DNA from: Brachionus manjavacas
Lineage: Eukaryota; Rotifera; Eurotatoria; Ploima; Brachionidae
Reading direction: 5' to 3'
Length of the DNA stretch: 64,000 nt
Assembly (NCBI GenBank): GCA_019054805.1
Contig: JAHQIY010000017.1
Coordinates: 620,001 to 684,000, forward strand
Part shown: positions 23,262 to 35,600 of the stretch, in pieces
How positions within the stretch are numbered: position 1 is the first letter of the stretch
Layout: each line of letters begins with the position of its first letter
Made by a program: the position numbers and the translations under genes
Notes under the pieces: model-generated
Seen by the model: the letters and a program-made list of their open reading frames with translations, nothing else
Told to the model about the DNA's origin: nothing
Databases searched by the model: none

Positions 23262-23439
23262 TATTTATTTTACAACTATTAATGTGAAATTTGGCAAATT
23301 TACAATATTTTACGTAAATTGCTGTAAAAAACACAAAGCGGGACATTAAAAAAATTACATTTTTAATACTTTCTTTCTAGGAGTAAAATTATTTTAAACT
23401 TCAATTGAACAAGTCGGGTTTAAGGTTTAGTACTTAAGT

Positions 23440-23830
23440 AGCAGTAGTAATTTAAAAATGCAAGATGAAATAACGCGAGTTAATCATGCAGAGCGCGTCA
23501 ACCGAGAATGACAGTTGTTCAGTGTTTGACCAATTTGCTCTTGATGGAGTTTACTGAAGGTGCGTTTATCACTTTATCTGATTACAAGTACCAACTGTTT
23601 TCTTGGTTGCAGCATCTCACTTTTTCTCTTCTGAAGTATCCTTCGGCCTCTTCTAGCGCACTCTAGATCTGGCTCTTTGGGCAAGCTTATTTCACCTATT
23701 CTGTTTTCAAATTTGTATTTTTAAATGAGGTCTCCTTTCGGTTAGTGAAGAAAGGCCTAGATAGTCACATCTAGCTTTGTAGTTTAGGTCTTTGAGTTTA
23801 TGAGATATTTTAGATTAAGTATAATAATAA
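23440..23830 (-). pseudogene. LINE C-terminal fossil
   Basis: On the minus strand LNYKARCDYLGLSSLTERR, the typical segment after the RT thumb of CR1/Jockey-like elements, is followed by broken frames up to 23440. No intact tail motif was found. Short and heavily decayed. Confidence 0.55.
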
Positions 23831-24239
23831 TTTTCAAAAACTATTTTGACTTAAGCTTTTTTTAATCAAAGATTTAAAAAATAAATTTATTTCATGATCA
23901 AACAAAAATAAATAAGAATTCAAAAAAAAGAAAATTTTATTTTAGAAAAAAAAAGATTGACAATGTCAAATGCTCAAATTCGTTAAGCAAAACTAATCTA
24001 ATTCTCGGTCATTTTAAATTCAAGAAAATTTCTTTCCTTCAAAGTCTTTTACTTTTTTATCATAGGGTAAGCATAATTTTATTGTTCAAATAAAATTAAA
24101 AAACATAAAAACAAATTTCATTTTTTCATTATTTGCTTTTTTTCATAAACAAGAATGAGGGCTAAAAGCTGTTTATAAGATGCTAAAAAAATTAAACTAA
24201 TTGAACTTGAACTTGAAAATTTAAATCAAAAGCTTTGAA
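23831..24239. other. Spacer between two LINE fossils
   Basis: AT-rich, no coding or repeat structure recognised. Confidence 0.35.
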
Positions 24240-25130
24240 AATTATTTGAAAATTTTATTAAATTAATGTCAGAGGCTTTACTTTACCGGAAGCAGACTAA
24301 CGTTTCACACAAAAACTATCGACCTGTCTCTCTAACTTGTATTATATGCAAGATTTTATAGAGTATTTTAAAAGAGAAAATAATAGATCATTTATTAAAT
24401 AAAAATTAGATTTCATCTTCCCCACATGGTTTTCTTCCGAAAAAATCATGTACCACTAACCTGCTTGAGACTATTGATCTGATTGCGAAAGCAGTCTCTC
24501 AAGCTTTTGCTGTGGATGTAATCTATTCGGATTTTGCTTAGACCTTTGATAAAGTTTCTCTCAGGAAACTGTCATACAAGCTTAGATTTTTTTGTTTCGG
24601 ACAAAGAATTGATGAGTGGATTCGTACATTTTTAACTGGAAGGTCACAAAGAATCGTTCCAGATGATGCAAATATTCTAGTTGGGTTTGGATTGAAAGTC
24701 TCGGTTTTGGTTCCTCTTTCAAAAAAGAGCATCTAAATTAGTTCATGAACTGCGTCATTTAGATTACTCGGAAAGACTATCAGAGTTAAATTTAACCGAC
24801 TTAAAAACAAGAAGAGTACGTGGCGAGTTGATTAAAATGTTTAAGATAGTTAATGGTGTAGAAATTCTTAATTTTATCAACGGGATCAATTATAGTTTAA
24901 ACACTAAGATAGAAAATCGGAGATATAAGTTGAGAAGACACGGACAGAAGCTTACACGAGAGCAAGTAAGGAGCTGTCTTCCTAGATTTAACTTTTTTAC
25001 TAACAGGTTTCTCAATGAATGGAACAAATTACCAGAAAAAATTATCAACTCAAAGAATACAAACAGTTACAAAGCAAAACTTGATTTTTGGATGGCGAAA
25101 CGATTTGAAGCGACTGCTATAGCTCATTAG
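24240..25130 (+). pseudogene. Internally deleted LINE reverse transcriptase fossil
   Basis: The first part encodes the RT fingers and palm entry: FHTKTID/NYRPVSLTCIICKIL, PHGFLPKKSCTTNLLETID, and a decayed YSDFAxTFDKV at the first catalytic Asp, then the palm/thumb FFCFGQRIDEWIRTFLTGRS. Near 24715 the sequence jumps to the C-terminal tail (ELRHLDYSERLSELNLTDLK...FFTNRFLNEWNKLPEKIINS), so the FADD box and thumb are deleted. The last 100 codons are intact. CR1/Jockey-like by these motifs. Confidence 0.85.
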
Positions 25131-26547
25131 AGCACTGCTTGATAATTATAATTGTTATATATTGGGAAAAGGGTAAAGACAAGCATAAAAAAATTCTCGA
25201 ACAGAAAATGTCATACAAAAGTGCTTTTTTTCTGAGAAATTTCTCTATTTGATTTCCTTTCAGAACTAATGAATTTTCTAAATTAACAGCCATAGTAAAG
25301 AAAAATATTGTGATTAATTAGTATTTGAAAAATTAATATTTTCTAAAAACTAAATTAGTCATCAGCTATAATTTTTTTTTACCTTTATGAAATTTTTAAT
25401 AGATAACTGAGGATTTAAATAAGCTTTATATGACAATTAAAAAATTTCGCGTTCAAGACAAATTCAATTGAAAAAAAAACTTTTCATATTCTGAAACAAA
25501 AAAATTATGAATTTTCAATAAATTTTTGTTTGACTTAACCCCAGGTTTGTTAATTTTTTTTTGAATTTTGGATTTATATTGCTAAATATGAATTCACACT
25601 AATGATAATTTTTTTATTCACAACAAACATCACTATAAGCAAAAGTAAAGATCATCACATAAGAAATTGACATGCGTTTTTGATCCCATAAAAAAATTTG
25701 AATGGGATATTTTTTGCGCATTTTATTTTTGATAAGAAAAATAATTTAAAAAATATTGGGAAATCATCAAATTTTTGAAATGTGAATTCACGTTTAGAAA
25801 ATTTTTTAAAATTTATTTGATTATTCATTTAAAGACTTCGAAGCATTATTTTATTAATTTTTTATTTCCTATCTTAGGTTTTATAATTTTTTATTGTAGT
25901 GTTGCTAAATTATTATTACTTTCTTATTATTTTATTTTTTTACATTAATAAATAAATTTTATTCCATTTTGTAAAAAAATCCTGTTGCAAAAATATTCGT
26001 AAATTTTTTTAAATCATTTATTATTTAAAATATTGATAACTAATAACATATAAAAAAAATAAAAATAAATTGAAATTTTTAAATGACTGTGGTAAATTTA
26101 CAATTAACTTAAAAGTTTGATTTAAAGCAAATATTTTAGATAATCAACTGATTGCCGATCTTGTCTCAAAATAAAATTTAGATTAATTATTTATTTACAA
26201 AATTTAACCATCTTTATATCCTAAAATATTGATTTAACGAAAATATAATTATTTATTAATTTTTTTTAAAAAGAATTAGTTATTTTATAAAAAAAGTGAA
26301 TTCAAAAATCTTTTTAAGCATAATCAAGTGACCAAAGTCATTATCTGTAATTTTTTTTTTCAAAGAATAAACAGAATTGAAATTTTTAAGTCATAATTAT
26401 TTTATTTATAAAAAATTTTTAAATTTTTTTTAAAAGGGAAAATTACAATTATTTAAATTTTTGAGATATTTATCAAATCAGATAAATATCGTTTTAATCT
26501 ATTTAAAAATTTTCAATTTGATGTGAAACATTACAAGATCGCGAAAC
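25131..26547. other. Intergenic, upstream of the serine protease
   Basis: AT-rich. At 25782-25800 it carries GTGAATTCACGTTTAGAAA, repeated almost exactly at 26548-26566 next to the protease promoter, and a related TGAATTCACAC near 25589. Confidence 0.45.
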
Positions 26548-26578
26548 GTGAATTCACATTTAGAAAGGCATATTTAAG
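26548..26578 (+). promoter_or_regulatory. Candidate promoter of the serine protease
   Basis: The perfect 10-bp palindrome GTGAATTCAC (26548-26557) extended by ATTTAGAAA is followed by CATATTTAAG at 26569-26578, a TATA-like box about 50 bp before the ATG. The palindrome recurs 766 bp upstream, which suggests a protein-binding site. Function is inferred only from position and repetition. Confidence 0.35.
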
Positions 26579-26627
26579 CTTCATCTTTAAAATTATTTCA
26601 AATTAAAAATTTTAAAAAATTAAAATA

Positions 26628-27524
26628 ATGATTTCAAGAATTTTATTTTTTACAATTCTTTTGATTATTTCAAATGGGCATATAGATGAACTTGAAACCG
26701 ATGATCCCACCGAAATAAACTGGCTGCATTGTGGTGAACGACCATTGGAACATGAATATTTCCCCCATAAAATAGTCGGTGGTCAACAGTCTTCGAAGGG
26801 AGATTGGCCATGGCAGATTGCATTGAAGTATAATGGTAGATTTATATGCGGAGGCTCAATCATCAATTCGCTTTGGGTAGTAACTGCTGCACATTGTGTA
26901 AATTCAAACTTAAATCCAATTAATTATGAAGTAATTGTTGGACTTCACGATTTGACTTTTCATGATAAATTCACTGATGTTATATCTATTTCAAAAATAA
27001 TCATTCATCCAGCTTATTCCAATTTTGGCTATAAAAATGATATAGCTTTGATAAAACTTGATCAAAAACTGGTTTTTAGTAACTACATTATGCCTGTTTG
27101 TGTAGCGGATTCTTCTTTCAATTTAACAAACCAAGATGGAATAGCTACTGGATGGGGAAGTGTCCTCTCAGGCGGTGCATTGTCACGATACTTGATGGAA
27201 GTTCAATTACCTATTCTAAATGATACCAGATGCAAAGATAAATATAATAGTGTTGAAACGGCAGCTGTAATTTGTGCTGGTGATTACAACTTGAATCAGG
27301 ATACTTGTCAAGGTGATTCTGGTGGTCCTCTAGTAGTTAGTTATGAAGGACATGACCATGATCATGACCACGAACTTGAACATGAGCATGAGCATCATTA
27401 TCATCATGTAGCATACTTTCTTGTTGGTATCACAAGCTGGGGATATGGATGCGGAGATGGCGGCGTGTATACAAGAACTAGTGCTTTTCTAAGCTGGATT
27501 TCTCAAACTATTAAAAATAATTAA
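26628..27524 (+). CDS. Secreted trypsin-like serine protease with His-rich loop
   Basis: Single exon, 298 residues, peptidase family S1A. A signal peptide (1 to about 17) and a short propeptide containing Cys35 precede the activation site HK/IVGG at 48-52. The catalytic triad is His89 (TAAHC), Asp138 (NDIAL) and Ser231 (CQGDSGGP). Asp225, six residues before the active serine, fills the base of the S1 pocket, predicting cleavage after Arg or Lys; Cys35 probably pairs with Cys158. The odd feature is residues 241-260, an insertion of ten His alternating with Asp and Glu between the strand after GDSGGPLVV and VGITSWG. It should be a surface loop able to bind Zn, Cu or Ni ions. The likely role is extracellular or gut proteolysis; the substrate is unknown. 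Confidence 0.93.
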   Translation: MISRILFFTILLIISNGHIDELETDDPTEINWLHCGERPLEHEYFPHKIVGGQQSSKGDWPWQIALKYNGRFICGGSIINSLWVVTAAHCVNSNLNPINYEVIVGLHDLTFHDKFTDVISISKIIIHPAYSNFGYKNDIALIKLDQKLVFSNYIMPVCVADSSFNLTNQDGIATGWGSVLSGGALSRYLMEVQLPILNDTRCKDKYNSVETAAVICAGDYNLNQDTCQGDSGGPLVVSYEGHDHDHDHELEHEHEHHYHHVAYFLVGITSWGYGCGDGGVYTRTSAFLSWISQTIKNN

Positions 27525-30432
27525 TAATTAATTTTGAAATAAATTTCTGTAGCTGATCGATTTTTTCAAAAATTAATCTCAAAACAATTAATTATTTCCC
27601 ATGTCATTATTTTTTTAAAGTGAAAAACATGCATCACTAGTGAAAAATTAAATATTGATATGCTAAAAATCAGAAAAACTCTTAAATTGAAAGTGCTGTC
27701 ACTTATTTTTAGATTATTGATAAAAAATCCTATCAAAATTTAAATAAACAAAAACTTTTATTGCAGTAATCTTATTTTAACTGCGATATTTAAATGAAAT
27801 ATTAGAATTAGTGTTGGTGTCCGTGCAAGCGGACAGTAAACGGGCCAAAATTTTCCTAATACGGTAACGTGACCGTATTAACCGTTCCAATTTTGGCGGG
27901 CTACTTCTTCTATTCTATGACTGTTAAGGGGAGTAGAATAAGACAATACCCAAAAGATAGGTTCGATTTGTTATGTGAGTGAACAAAACCTTTCCAATTT
28001 TTTTTAGTTTAATTTAAATTATTGTAAATAATACATTTTTTGAATAAAAATTTTTAAATTAAAAAGCTAGCAAAAAAAAAATTAATTATAGTATAGGAAA
28101 TTTTATTTTATTTTTTAAATTAAATTAAATAATTATTAGAAATACAAATCGACTTATTTTTTTCGACTAATATTTAAAAAATCGACCATTTTTTTTTATT
28201 TAAAATTAATTAATTTTTTAGGTAAATATTGAAGCTATTTTTTTTTATTTTGACTTACAAGAAAATTTTCGAGTGTTTTAAATTTTGTAAAAATTTTTTT
28301 TAATGGTACTGTGAAATTCAAATTCAAATTGAAAAAAATTTTTATCCAATTTTAATAAATTAAAACAAAAGATGCTAAAATTTATTTTAAAAAATATTGC
28401 AGCATAGTTTTTTGCACCTTTTGTATCTAAAATAAAATCTTCAATTTTTTTGTAAATTGTTATTGCATTATTTTGCCGTATTTTTTAAATATATTTGAAA
28501 AATATTTAATTTTAATTTATTAAAAAAGGAAGAATTTTTGTTCAATTTGTATTTGAATTTCTTAAAACCGTTTTTTTCGCAGAAAAAATTCTTCGGAATT
28601 TAAGGCCTAAAAGATGAAAAAACAGTAAACCTTCTAAAACAGCGACTAAAAAAATGTTGTCAAAACCGATAGCCTATATTTTATGAATCAAACTTTAAGA
28701 TTATAAGAGTAATTTGAAAAACGAAAATCTTCAGATATTTAAAAAGAAAATCTTATCTAATGAGCAAAATGGATTTAGATAATGCACATGTGCAAGACCC
28801 AATACCATCTTTCACTGTGAAGACCAATCTTTATTTTTATTATTTTATCAAAATAAAAAGATTTAGGAGCAATTTAAAATAGATAAAAAATTTAAAGATA
28901 AAATTAATTAATAAATGGTACGTGACATAGAATGAGAATACACTTTATAAGTTCTAGAAATTTAACAGGAACTTAATTTCTATAAATTTAAGAGTAAAAT
29001 TTTTAGCACCTGATTAGCAGTCTTTATCAAGTTTCTAAAATTAAATTATGCTTCAAATATTTTAAACAATGTTTTGTTATTAATTAATTATTAAAACCAA
29101 ACATTCTATAAAATATAGTTTTATTAATCGTCAAAAAGCAAATTTGTTTATATACGAAAATATGATTGAATAAAATAATAATAAAAATAAAAATTTTTTT
29201 TAACTTATTCCAGCTATTTTGAATCTTTTTTTTCTATGAAAATTTAATAAACCAAAATAAAAAAATTACCTCAAATTTTAATAAAATTGACATCTTATTC
29301 TCGTCAAAGATATCAATTAATAAACAACCATATCTCTTTCTAAATAAATAAAACGCAAAAGATAAAAAAATTATAGAACATTAAAAAATATCTGCTAAAA
29401 TAAGGATATTTTTTTAAACACAATTTAACTTGAAAAAGTAATTTTTTAAAGAAGAGTTTTTCTTTGAATAGTTATTTTAAAAAAATGATTAAAAAAAAAA
29501 GATTGAAATTATCTCGAATTCTCTAATTATTCTATAATTTAAGCTAAATTTAAAAACACAACTGACTTGATTTATTCATAGGTTTTTTCAAAATTTTTAT
29601 TTTTAACTCTGGGTAAAATTTATAGAATTAATGAAGCGTACCTTGCAACCTCAATTTTTAATTATTTTGGCTGCTAATGGTAGCATTGAAAAGTTTAAAT
29701 TGTTTTCTACCAGATTAATTTAAAAAAGAGCAAGCACTTAATTAACGATTTAAGATAAGTTGACAGCTGGTCTCCAAATTTTGTCAATTTTTACTAAATT
29801 TCTTTCTATTTTTACGAATAAAAATTATTTTGGCTGAATTTTTTTAATTAATTAAAAAGCAAATTAATAATTTGAGTATTTTGAGTATAAATTGCATTTA
29901 TTTTTATTTATTAAAATAGAGAATTTTATTAATGAGCATAAATATTAAAATTGATAGATGTTTTAATAAAAAAGGGTAATTTTTTTCTAAATTTAGACCA
30001 GCAAAAAACTTCATTTATATCTTCTGTAAAAATCGTGATTGTTTCTGTTCTTCGAATTAATGCCTATGAAGCCTGAATATTTATTAAATAAACAAATAAT
30101 TTATTTTTTGTTTTGATTAGTTTTTTCCTATTAGAATTCCTTGATTTGACATTTTCTTAATTAAAAAAAAACCAAAATCATCAGTCAATTTAATGTTTAA
30201 ACAAAATTTTCTCTGAACTCATTTTAAATCTACATTTTAGAAAGACTAAAAAAATATTTTAAAAAATTTATTGAATACTATCTAAATAATGGAATATTGA
30301 ATAAAAAATTTTTTTTTCAAATTTTTTTTCTTAACTGGAAATAACAATAATTAGATTACATGCAAAAAAAAAAAACTTTTATAAAAAACTTTTATAAAAA
30401 TGCTATTTTGATTGATTATCGTTTAGAAAAGA
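27525..30432. other. Intergenic, AT-rich
   Basis: Nearly 3 kb with no gene seen on either strand. The only structured, GC-richer patch is the hairpin repeat at 27807-27900; the remainder is homopolymer-rich. Confidence 0.45.
27807..27900. repeat. Hairpin-rich dispersed repeat
   Basis: It begins ATTAGTGTTGGTGTCCGTG, also found exactly at 53768 and 61005. Two stems follow. The first is GTCCG-TGCAAG-CGGAC (27819-27834). The second is a longer one with TAATACGG/CCGTATTA (27857-27864 and 27873-27880) nested inside CGGGCCAAAATT/AATTTTGGCGGG (27841-27900). It may be the end of a small non-autonomous transposon. Confidence 0.55.
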
Positions 30433-31069
30433 TTATAAATCAAGTTTTCTCATTAATTGCACAAATTCCTTGTAGTTTACTTGCTTATCTCCGTCGGTGT
30501 CGGCCTCGGTGATCATCAAATTGATCTCCTCGTCGCTCAGAGTCTGTCCGAGCTTTTTCATCACGTTCTTAAGCTCGTCGGCAGTGATGAAGTGGTCGCC
30601 ATTTTCATCAAATATCTTGAACGTGTTCTCCAAATCAAGGCTCTTGTCACTATATTTGTCCGGCGACATTTTGATCGACATCCAAATGGCGAACTCGTTG
30701 AAGTCGACGGTTCCGCTGCCGTCCAGGTCAATCTCTTTCATCAAAGTGGCCAGCTGATCCTTGGACGGGTTAAGGCCCAGACTCTTGATCACATCGCCAA
30801 ACTCGTCCAAAGTTATCTTGCTGTCTCCGTTTTTGTCATACATCAAAAAAGCTTCACGGTACACCTCAATTTGCTCTTCGGTCAACGAAGTATGCTTTGA
30901 TCTCTATTTGGAAAAAATTTTATTTAAATTAATTAATTTTTAAAAAAGTGTTAGTCTATTAGAATAAATAAGCACTATTAATGTTTACTCCGAACAAACA
31001 TTTTACATAAGCGAAAAATTTCTCTATTCGACTGGAGAACAGGGATCGATAACTTACCGGATCAGACAT
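30433..31069 (-). CDS. Calmodulin-like four-EF-hand protein
   Basis: Exon 1 (31069-31058) encodes only MSDP. A GTAAG...AAATAG intron of 154 bp leads to exon 2 (30903-30433), giving 160 residues. The four EF-hand loops are all canonical, with Asp at position 1 and Glu at 12: 27-38 (DKNGDSKITLDE), 63-74 (DLDGSGTVDFNE), 103-114 (DENGDHFITADE) and 139-150 (DTDGDKQVNYKE). All four should bind calcium. The layout is that of calmodulin with a short N-terminal extension and a slightly longer central linker. Sequence is clearly diverged from calmodulin, so it is a calmodulin-like or troponin-C-like sensor rather than calmodulin itself. Third codon positions are markedly GC-rich compared with neighbours, suggesting strong expression. 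The target is unknown. Confidence 0.93.
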
Positions 31070-32188
31070 GGTTCTAAATTTTAATCTAAAAAAAATTTGA
31101 TTTTGAAATAATGGCTTGAAAAAAAAATAACTTAAAATATTAAAAATTATGCTTTTTTTCTAATCGATTTACAACACTCTAAATGCAGTTTTATAAATTG
31201 TTTTATGCTATGAGACATGTAGAATTATTATAATTGGGTCTTGATACAAAGGCTCTTTACTCTAGGCGCTTACGTGCCCGCTTATTTGACATAAATCTGA
31301 TTGAAATTTTTTGACATTTGCTTCTCTTTCCTCTCTCTCTCTTTTCCCCAATGCTTGCCTAATAAATTAATATTCCATTTAATTACTTAGTAATTCATTA
31401 AATAGTGTAGCCCTAGATGGTCTAGAAGTTTATTTATGAATGAAAGAGTTGAAAATTTTCGAAAAACTGCTAATCTACTGAAATTTGCTTCTTTTTTACA
31501 AAAAAAATGTAGCTAATAATTTTCATAAAAATAATGAACATGGGATATAATTAAATGAGTCATTGTGGAAAAAAAGAAAATCTAAACTAAGAAAGTTGAA
31601 ATAAAGAGAAAGTTGAAAAATAAATTTCTCGGAGTCCGCATAATTACTAGTTGTCGGCGCAGAAAAAGAAGAAATTATTCCCTATACCTTCAATTATGTC
31701 AGCAATTCTTCTCATTCGCAGTATTGACAAAATTATGATGATACTCATGCAAACTAGTAATAAAAATAATAATAATAATCATTTATCCGGTCTTGCATCA
31801 AATTTATTTATTTTTCTGAAATTTTAATATTTTAATGACAATCTTTGAATGCATTCATTTCTTCATATGTCTCTTTTGACTTTATTTCCTCCTAGAGTAA
31901 TCATTTAATTCATTTCCGATCAAATTATTCCCATCTAAACGCTGCGTCATGGATATCTTTTTAGTCTTTCTAATTTTTGTCTTCTCTCCATTTACTTAGA
32001 TGATTTGAAGAAAAAAAGGAAAATATAAAAAAAAGCATTAAACTATTTTATTCAATAAAAAAATATCTAATCAAAATTTTTATTGTTGTTCGCTCAATTA
32101 GAGCTAATAAATTCGAAAATTATTGATTTAAAATTTAAATAAATATAATGAAATGATGATTTTTGATTCACCTTTTTTAAATTAAATT
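31070..32188. other. Intergenic between the calmodulin-like gene and ARPC5
   Basis: AT-rich with a short (AAT)n run near 31760-31775. No gene recognised. The part just above 31070 is presumably the promoter of the calmodulin-like gene. Confidence 0.4.
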
Positions 32189-32698
32189 CTAAACTCTCTT
32201 CCTGTCTGTTAATACTCTAACAATGCACCCATTTCCGCCTATGGCATAGACCTGGAACAAAAAAATAAAACAAATTTTGTTTGTTTGCGAGCAACAAAAA
32301 GTTACCTTCTCATGCCATGTCAATAATTGCGCACTGTCTCTGGGCTCTTTTTCAAATCCGCGGTAAATATATTTCATCAAAATATCAAGTGCTTCGTCGC
32401 TGAGGCTTTTGACAGCGCTGTCGATCTCTAACGAATTGGCGAAGCTTCTCAGCACTCTCATAACCAAATTGAACACAGCATCTTTTACTTGTTGATTTTT
32501 GGAGTTTAAAGGCGGGTTTTTAAGGACCAGGCTGAGCGCTTCATTACTTCGCTTGGAGTTTATCAGCGAGACTATTTCTGATTCATTGGGCATGCAGTCG
32601 TCTTGGATATTTTGAACATCGTCTTCATTATAGTTTTCCGGGTTGTATATGTCAATATCTATTTTGCGAAACCCGCTCAAGCTTGTATTCTTAGCCAT
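32189..32698 (-). CDS. ARPC5: ARPC5, Arp2/3 complex 16-kDa subunit
   Basis: Exons 32698-32306 and 32251-32189 join in phase 0 across a 54-bp GTAACT...TTCCAG intron, giving 151 residues, the same length as human ARPC5. An unspliced reading also stays open through the intron, which would wrongly add 18 residues. The N-terminus MAKNTSLSGFRKIDIDIYNP resembles the family start. The helical body contains ALSLVLKNPPLNSKNQQVKD and VMRVLRSF, and the end is LLTWHEKVYAIGGNGCIVRV after splicing. ARPC5 bridges ARPC1 to the rest of the Arp2/3 complex, which nucleates branched actin filaments in the cytoplasm. Confidence 0.95.
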   Translation of the reverse strand: MAKNTSLSGFRKIDIDIYNPENYNEDDVQNIQDDCMPNESEIVSLINSKRSNEALSLVLKNPPLNSKNQQVKDAVFNLVMRVLRSFANSLEIDSAVKSLSDEALDILMKYIYRGFEKEPRDSAQLLTWHEKVTFCCSQTNKICFIFLFQVYAIGGNGCIVRVLTDRKRV

Positions 32699-35600
32699 GT
32701 TTGGAATCTAGAAATACTCAAATTTTAGGCATATGACTAAGTTTATTTTTTGAAAATAAAAAATCTAAATTATCTATTTTTCAAACGACTTTATTATAAT
32801 TTAAATTAAGTTTTACTTTTTAGTAGGCAAAAATATGAAATTTATGCAAAATTAATTTCAATTGCAATTTTAGATTTCATTTTGAGCTTGTTTTTGAATT
32901 TATTTTAAATATGAATGAAATAAGAACACACGATTTATTTTAAGATTAATTAATTTTTCTTAGAAAATAAAATTCCCAAAGCCTCTAGTAAATATTTTAG
33001 TAGTAGTAGTATAATGCTAGAAATCTAGAAATCGGTTTGAATTTTAGTGAATAGATCAAATGCTTCGAATCCAAGAAAATTTGATGATAAGCAAAATAAA
33101 ATAGAACTTTTAAAATTTTTCACTTTATTTTATTTTTAAATCTTCATTTAGCTGCTACTTTTTAGGGCTTTTTTTTAAATTAACCTTTAATTTTGTAAAA
33201 TTTTATCTATTTAAATAGAATAGGGCCTTTTTCGGCGACGAAAAAACAAAAATATGAGAATAGCATTATATCTGTTTTCTCTTGACCATCACTCTAAAAG
33301 CTCACACAATTTGGGGTTTACTTTTCATGAATTTTGTACCATCGAACCATATTAAAAAAAAGACCTTGAGAAAATCAAGATTAGTTTTGCGTAGCCCAGA
33401 TGATTAAGTTGTAAAAATAGAATAGAACATCTTGATATTTACGATACTAAATGGAAAATTAGAAAAAAGTTATGTAAAATTTTTATTATTTTATTTTTAT
33501 TTTAACAGCAGCACTAGCCGCTTTTGCTTAATTCAAAACAGAAAATAATAAATATATTTTGACAGATATTGGAAAAAAATAATTTTTTAAAAAAAATTTC
33601 GACTTTTATAAAAATAAAATAGAATTTCATATAACATTTTTTCGGTGCTTATTTTTGAGCATTTTTCTGATTAAACGATGTTTCAAATAAATTAAAAAAA
33701 TATGAAAAATTCAGCTTCATTTGTTTTACAACCACATTATTAAATCTTGAACCATAAAGAACTTTTCCAAGTTGTATAGACTCGCCATTCAGCAGGTGAT
33801 CTTTTGCATATCTCGCCTGTTTTGAACTCTAATTCCAATGAGTAATTTGAATACAAATCAACTGATACATCAGCTTCACAGAACAGTTCAGGAAGATATT
33901 GTCGAAAACTATGCTAGCAACAATAAATTAGGGTTGATTAGGTGTAATATCTTGATTTACTTTAGGAATAATTTTAAAATTTACAAGAATATTTTGGGAA
34001 AAATAAATTTTTTATTTTTATCATAAATTATTTATCGTTGCTTAAATATCAAAATTTAAAATAGCTTTAAATATATCATTCTATTGTTAAGTTTTTGCCG
34101 GATTCAATCCAAAGTTCATCATTCTAATCAAGTAAATTTTTTGCATAATTTAATATCTAACTCCGGAGAGGCCTCTTTGAAGTTGTGAAAAAAAAAGAAA
34201 ACTCTAAGGAAACTAAGAATTTATAAGGAAACAATTATAAGGAAACTAAGAACTCCTGTTGAAAAGTTCCTAAGGAGATATATTGATTTGGAAGAACATA
34301 TTAAGTTGAATTGATAAAAACATTGAAACATTTCGTTCAAAAATAAATTGAAATCAAATTTTTTTAGAAATTTTATTAATTATTTTCTATCAAAAATTAA
34401 TTATTTAAATTCTAATTTTTTCCTTTTCCAAAAGTTTTTGATTTTATAAAATTAAAATTGCTTCCAACTTCACTTCCCTGATTTTTTTTCTTAATTAATT
34501 AAGATTGATGAACCAAAATAAAAATTTGAATTTGATTGCAAAAACTAATCTAAAAAAGAGATTAGTATTTTGACTGTCATAGAATGAATTAGTCCTAATG
34601 ATCGAGATTCCTATCAAATTCGGATATTCTGATTAGAAAAAAATGCAATATCTTTATTAAAAATATTAAAAGGAAATTTCTTGAATTTCTAATGTATCCA
34701 AGCTATACACGATTCTAGTATATTAATATCTAAATTTTTTAAACTTATTTGGTATAATTTTCAACAAATAATCACGCAATTTTGATGAAAAGAAAATTAT
34801 TTTTAGTTTATTAATATTGATTTATTCATAAACTAAATTAAAAAAGCTAGAAATCATTTTTTTTTCTTGAACAATAAACATTTTGTTTCAAAGGCTTGCT
34901 TTAAAAAGTCTAAAATTCTGAATATTAAAATCTTTTTTTTGCAAATGTGCATTTTATTCTACCTTAACAAATATTAACAGACACCTTAAGTTTTTTTAAT
35001 TGCTTAAAATTTTTGGCCTTCAAATTCCCCGAAGCATCTTTGGTCGGTCTCGCTTTTCGTATATTTGGAAACATTTTTTTCATTGAAATCAAATTTTTTA
35101 TAAACTTTGGTATAATTTACTAATCCTTAGAATGAAACTTTAATTTTTTTATCGCCATTTTTTAATTCAGCTTTTTAATTTTTATATTTTGATGTCAAAA
35201 TTATAATCACTGAGATATTAGGTAAATAAAAGAATAAAAAGAAAATTGATTGAAAAAATTAGTCATAATGTTTTTTTAAAAAGCAAAAATTTGAATAATC
35301 AAATAAAAAATTCAAGAGATGGCTTACTTTTTTTTTAATTTATTTACTATTAATTAGATAATTTTGTACCAAAAAGTCAATCTTATCGTCAAAATAAATT
35401 AAACTTTTAATTATCAGGAAATGAGTTTCTCAAATTAAAAAAAAATTAATTTTGAAAAATTTAAAAAAATATCAAACTTGACTTTATTTTATATAAATTT
35501 CCCATTATTTTTACAATTATTATTTTGGTTTTAAAAATACAAAATATTATTAGAAAGCTTAAATACTAAAAAGTAAAAAAAAATTGATAAGTTCACTTAA

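Noticed and set aside
24538..24732. 64-codon minus-strand frame
   Set aside because: It is antisense to the decayed RT reading on the plus strand, which has recognisable LINE motifs.
30457..30900. 147-codon plus-strand frame opposite the calmodulin-like gene
   Set aside because: Antisense to four canonical EF-hands; it arises from the GC-rich codon pattern of the real gene.
31755..31790. (AAT)n run as a meaningful microsatellite
   Set aside because: Short and imperfect, not distinct from the AT-rich background.
32252..32305. Reading ARPC5 straight through as 169 residues
   Set aside because: The in-frame stretch has GT-AG borders and intron-like T-rich content; splicing it gives exactly 151 residues with the conserved WHEKVYAIGG junction.
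33040..33080. GCTTCGAATCC as a possible tRNA B box
   Set aside because: No A box or cloverleaf stems lie at the right distance on either strand.
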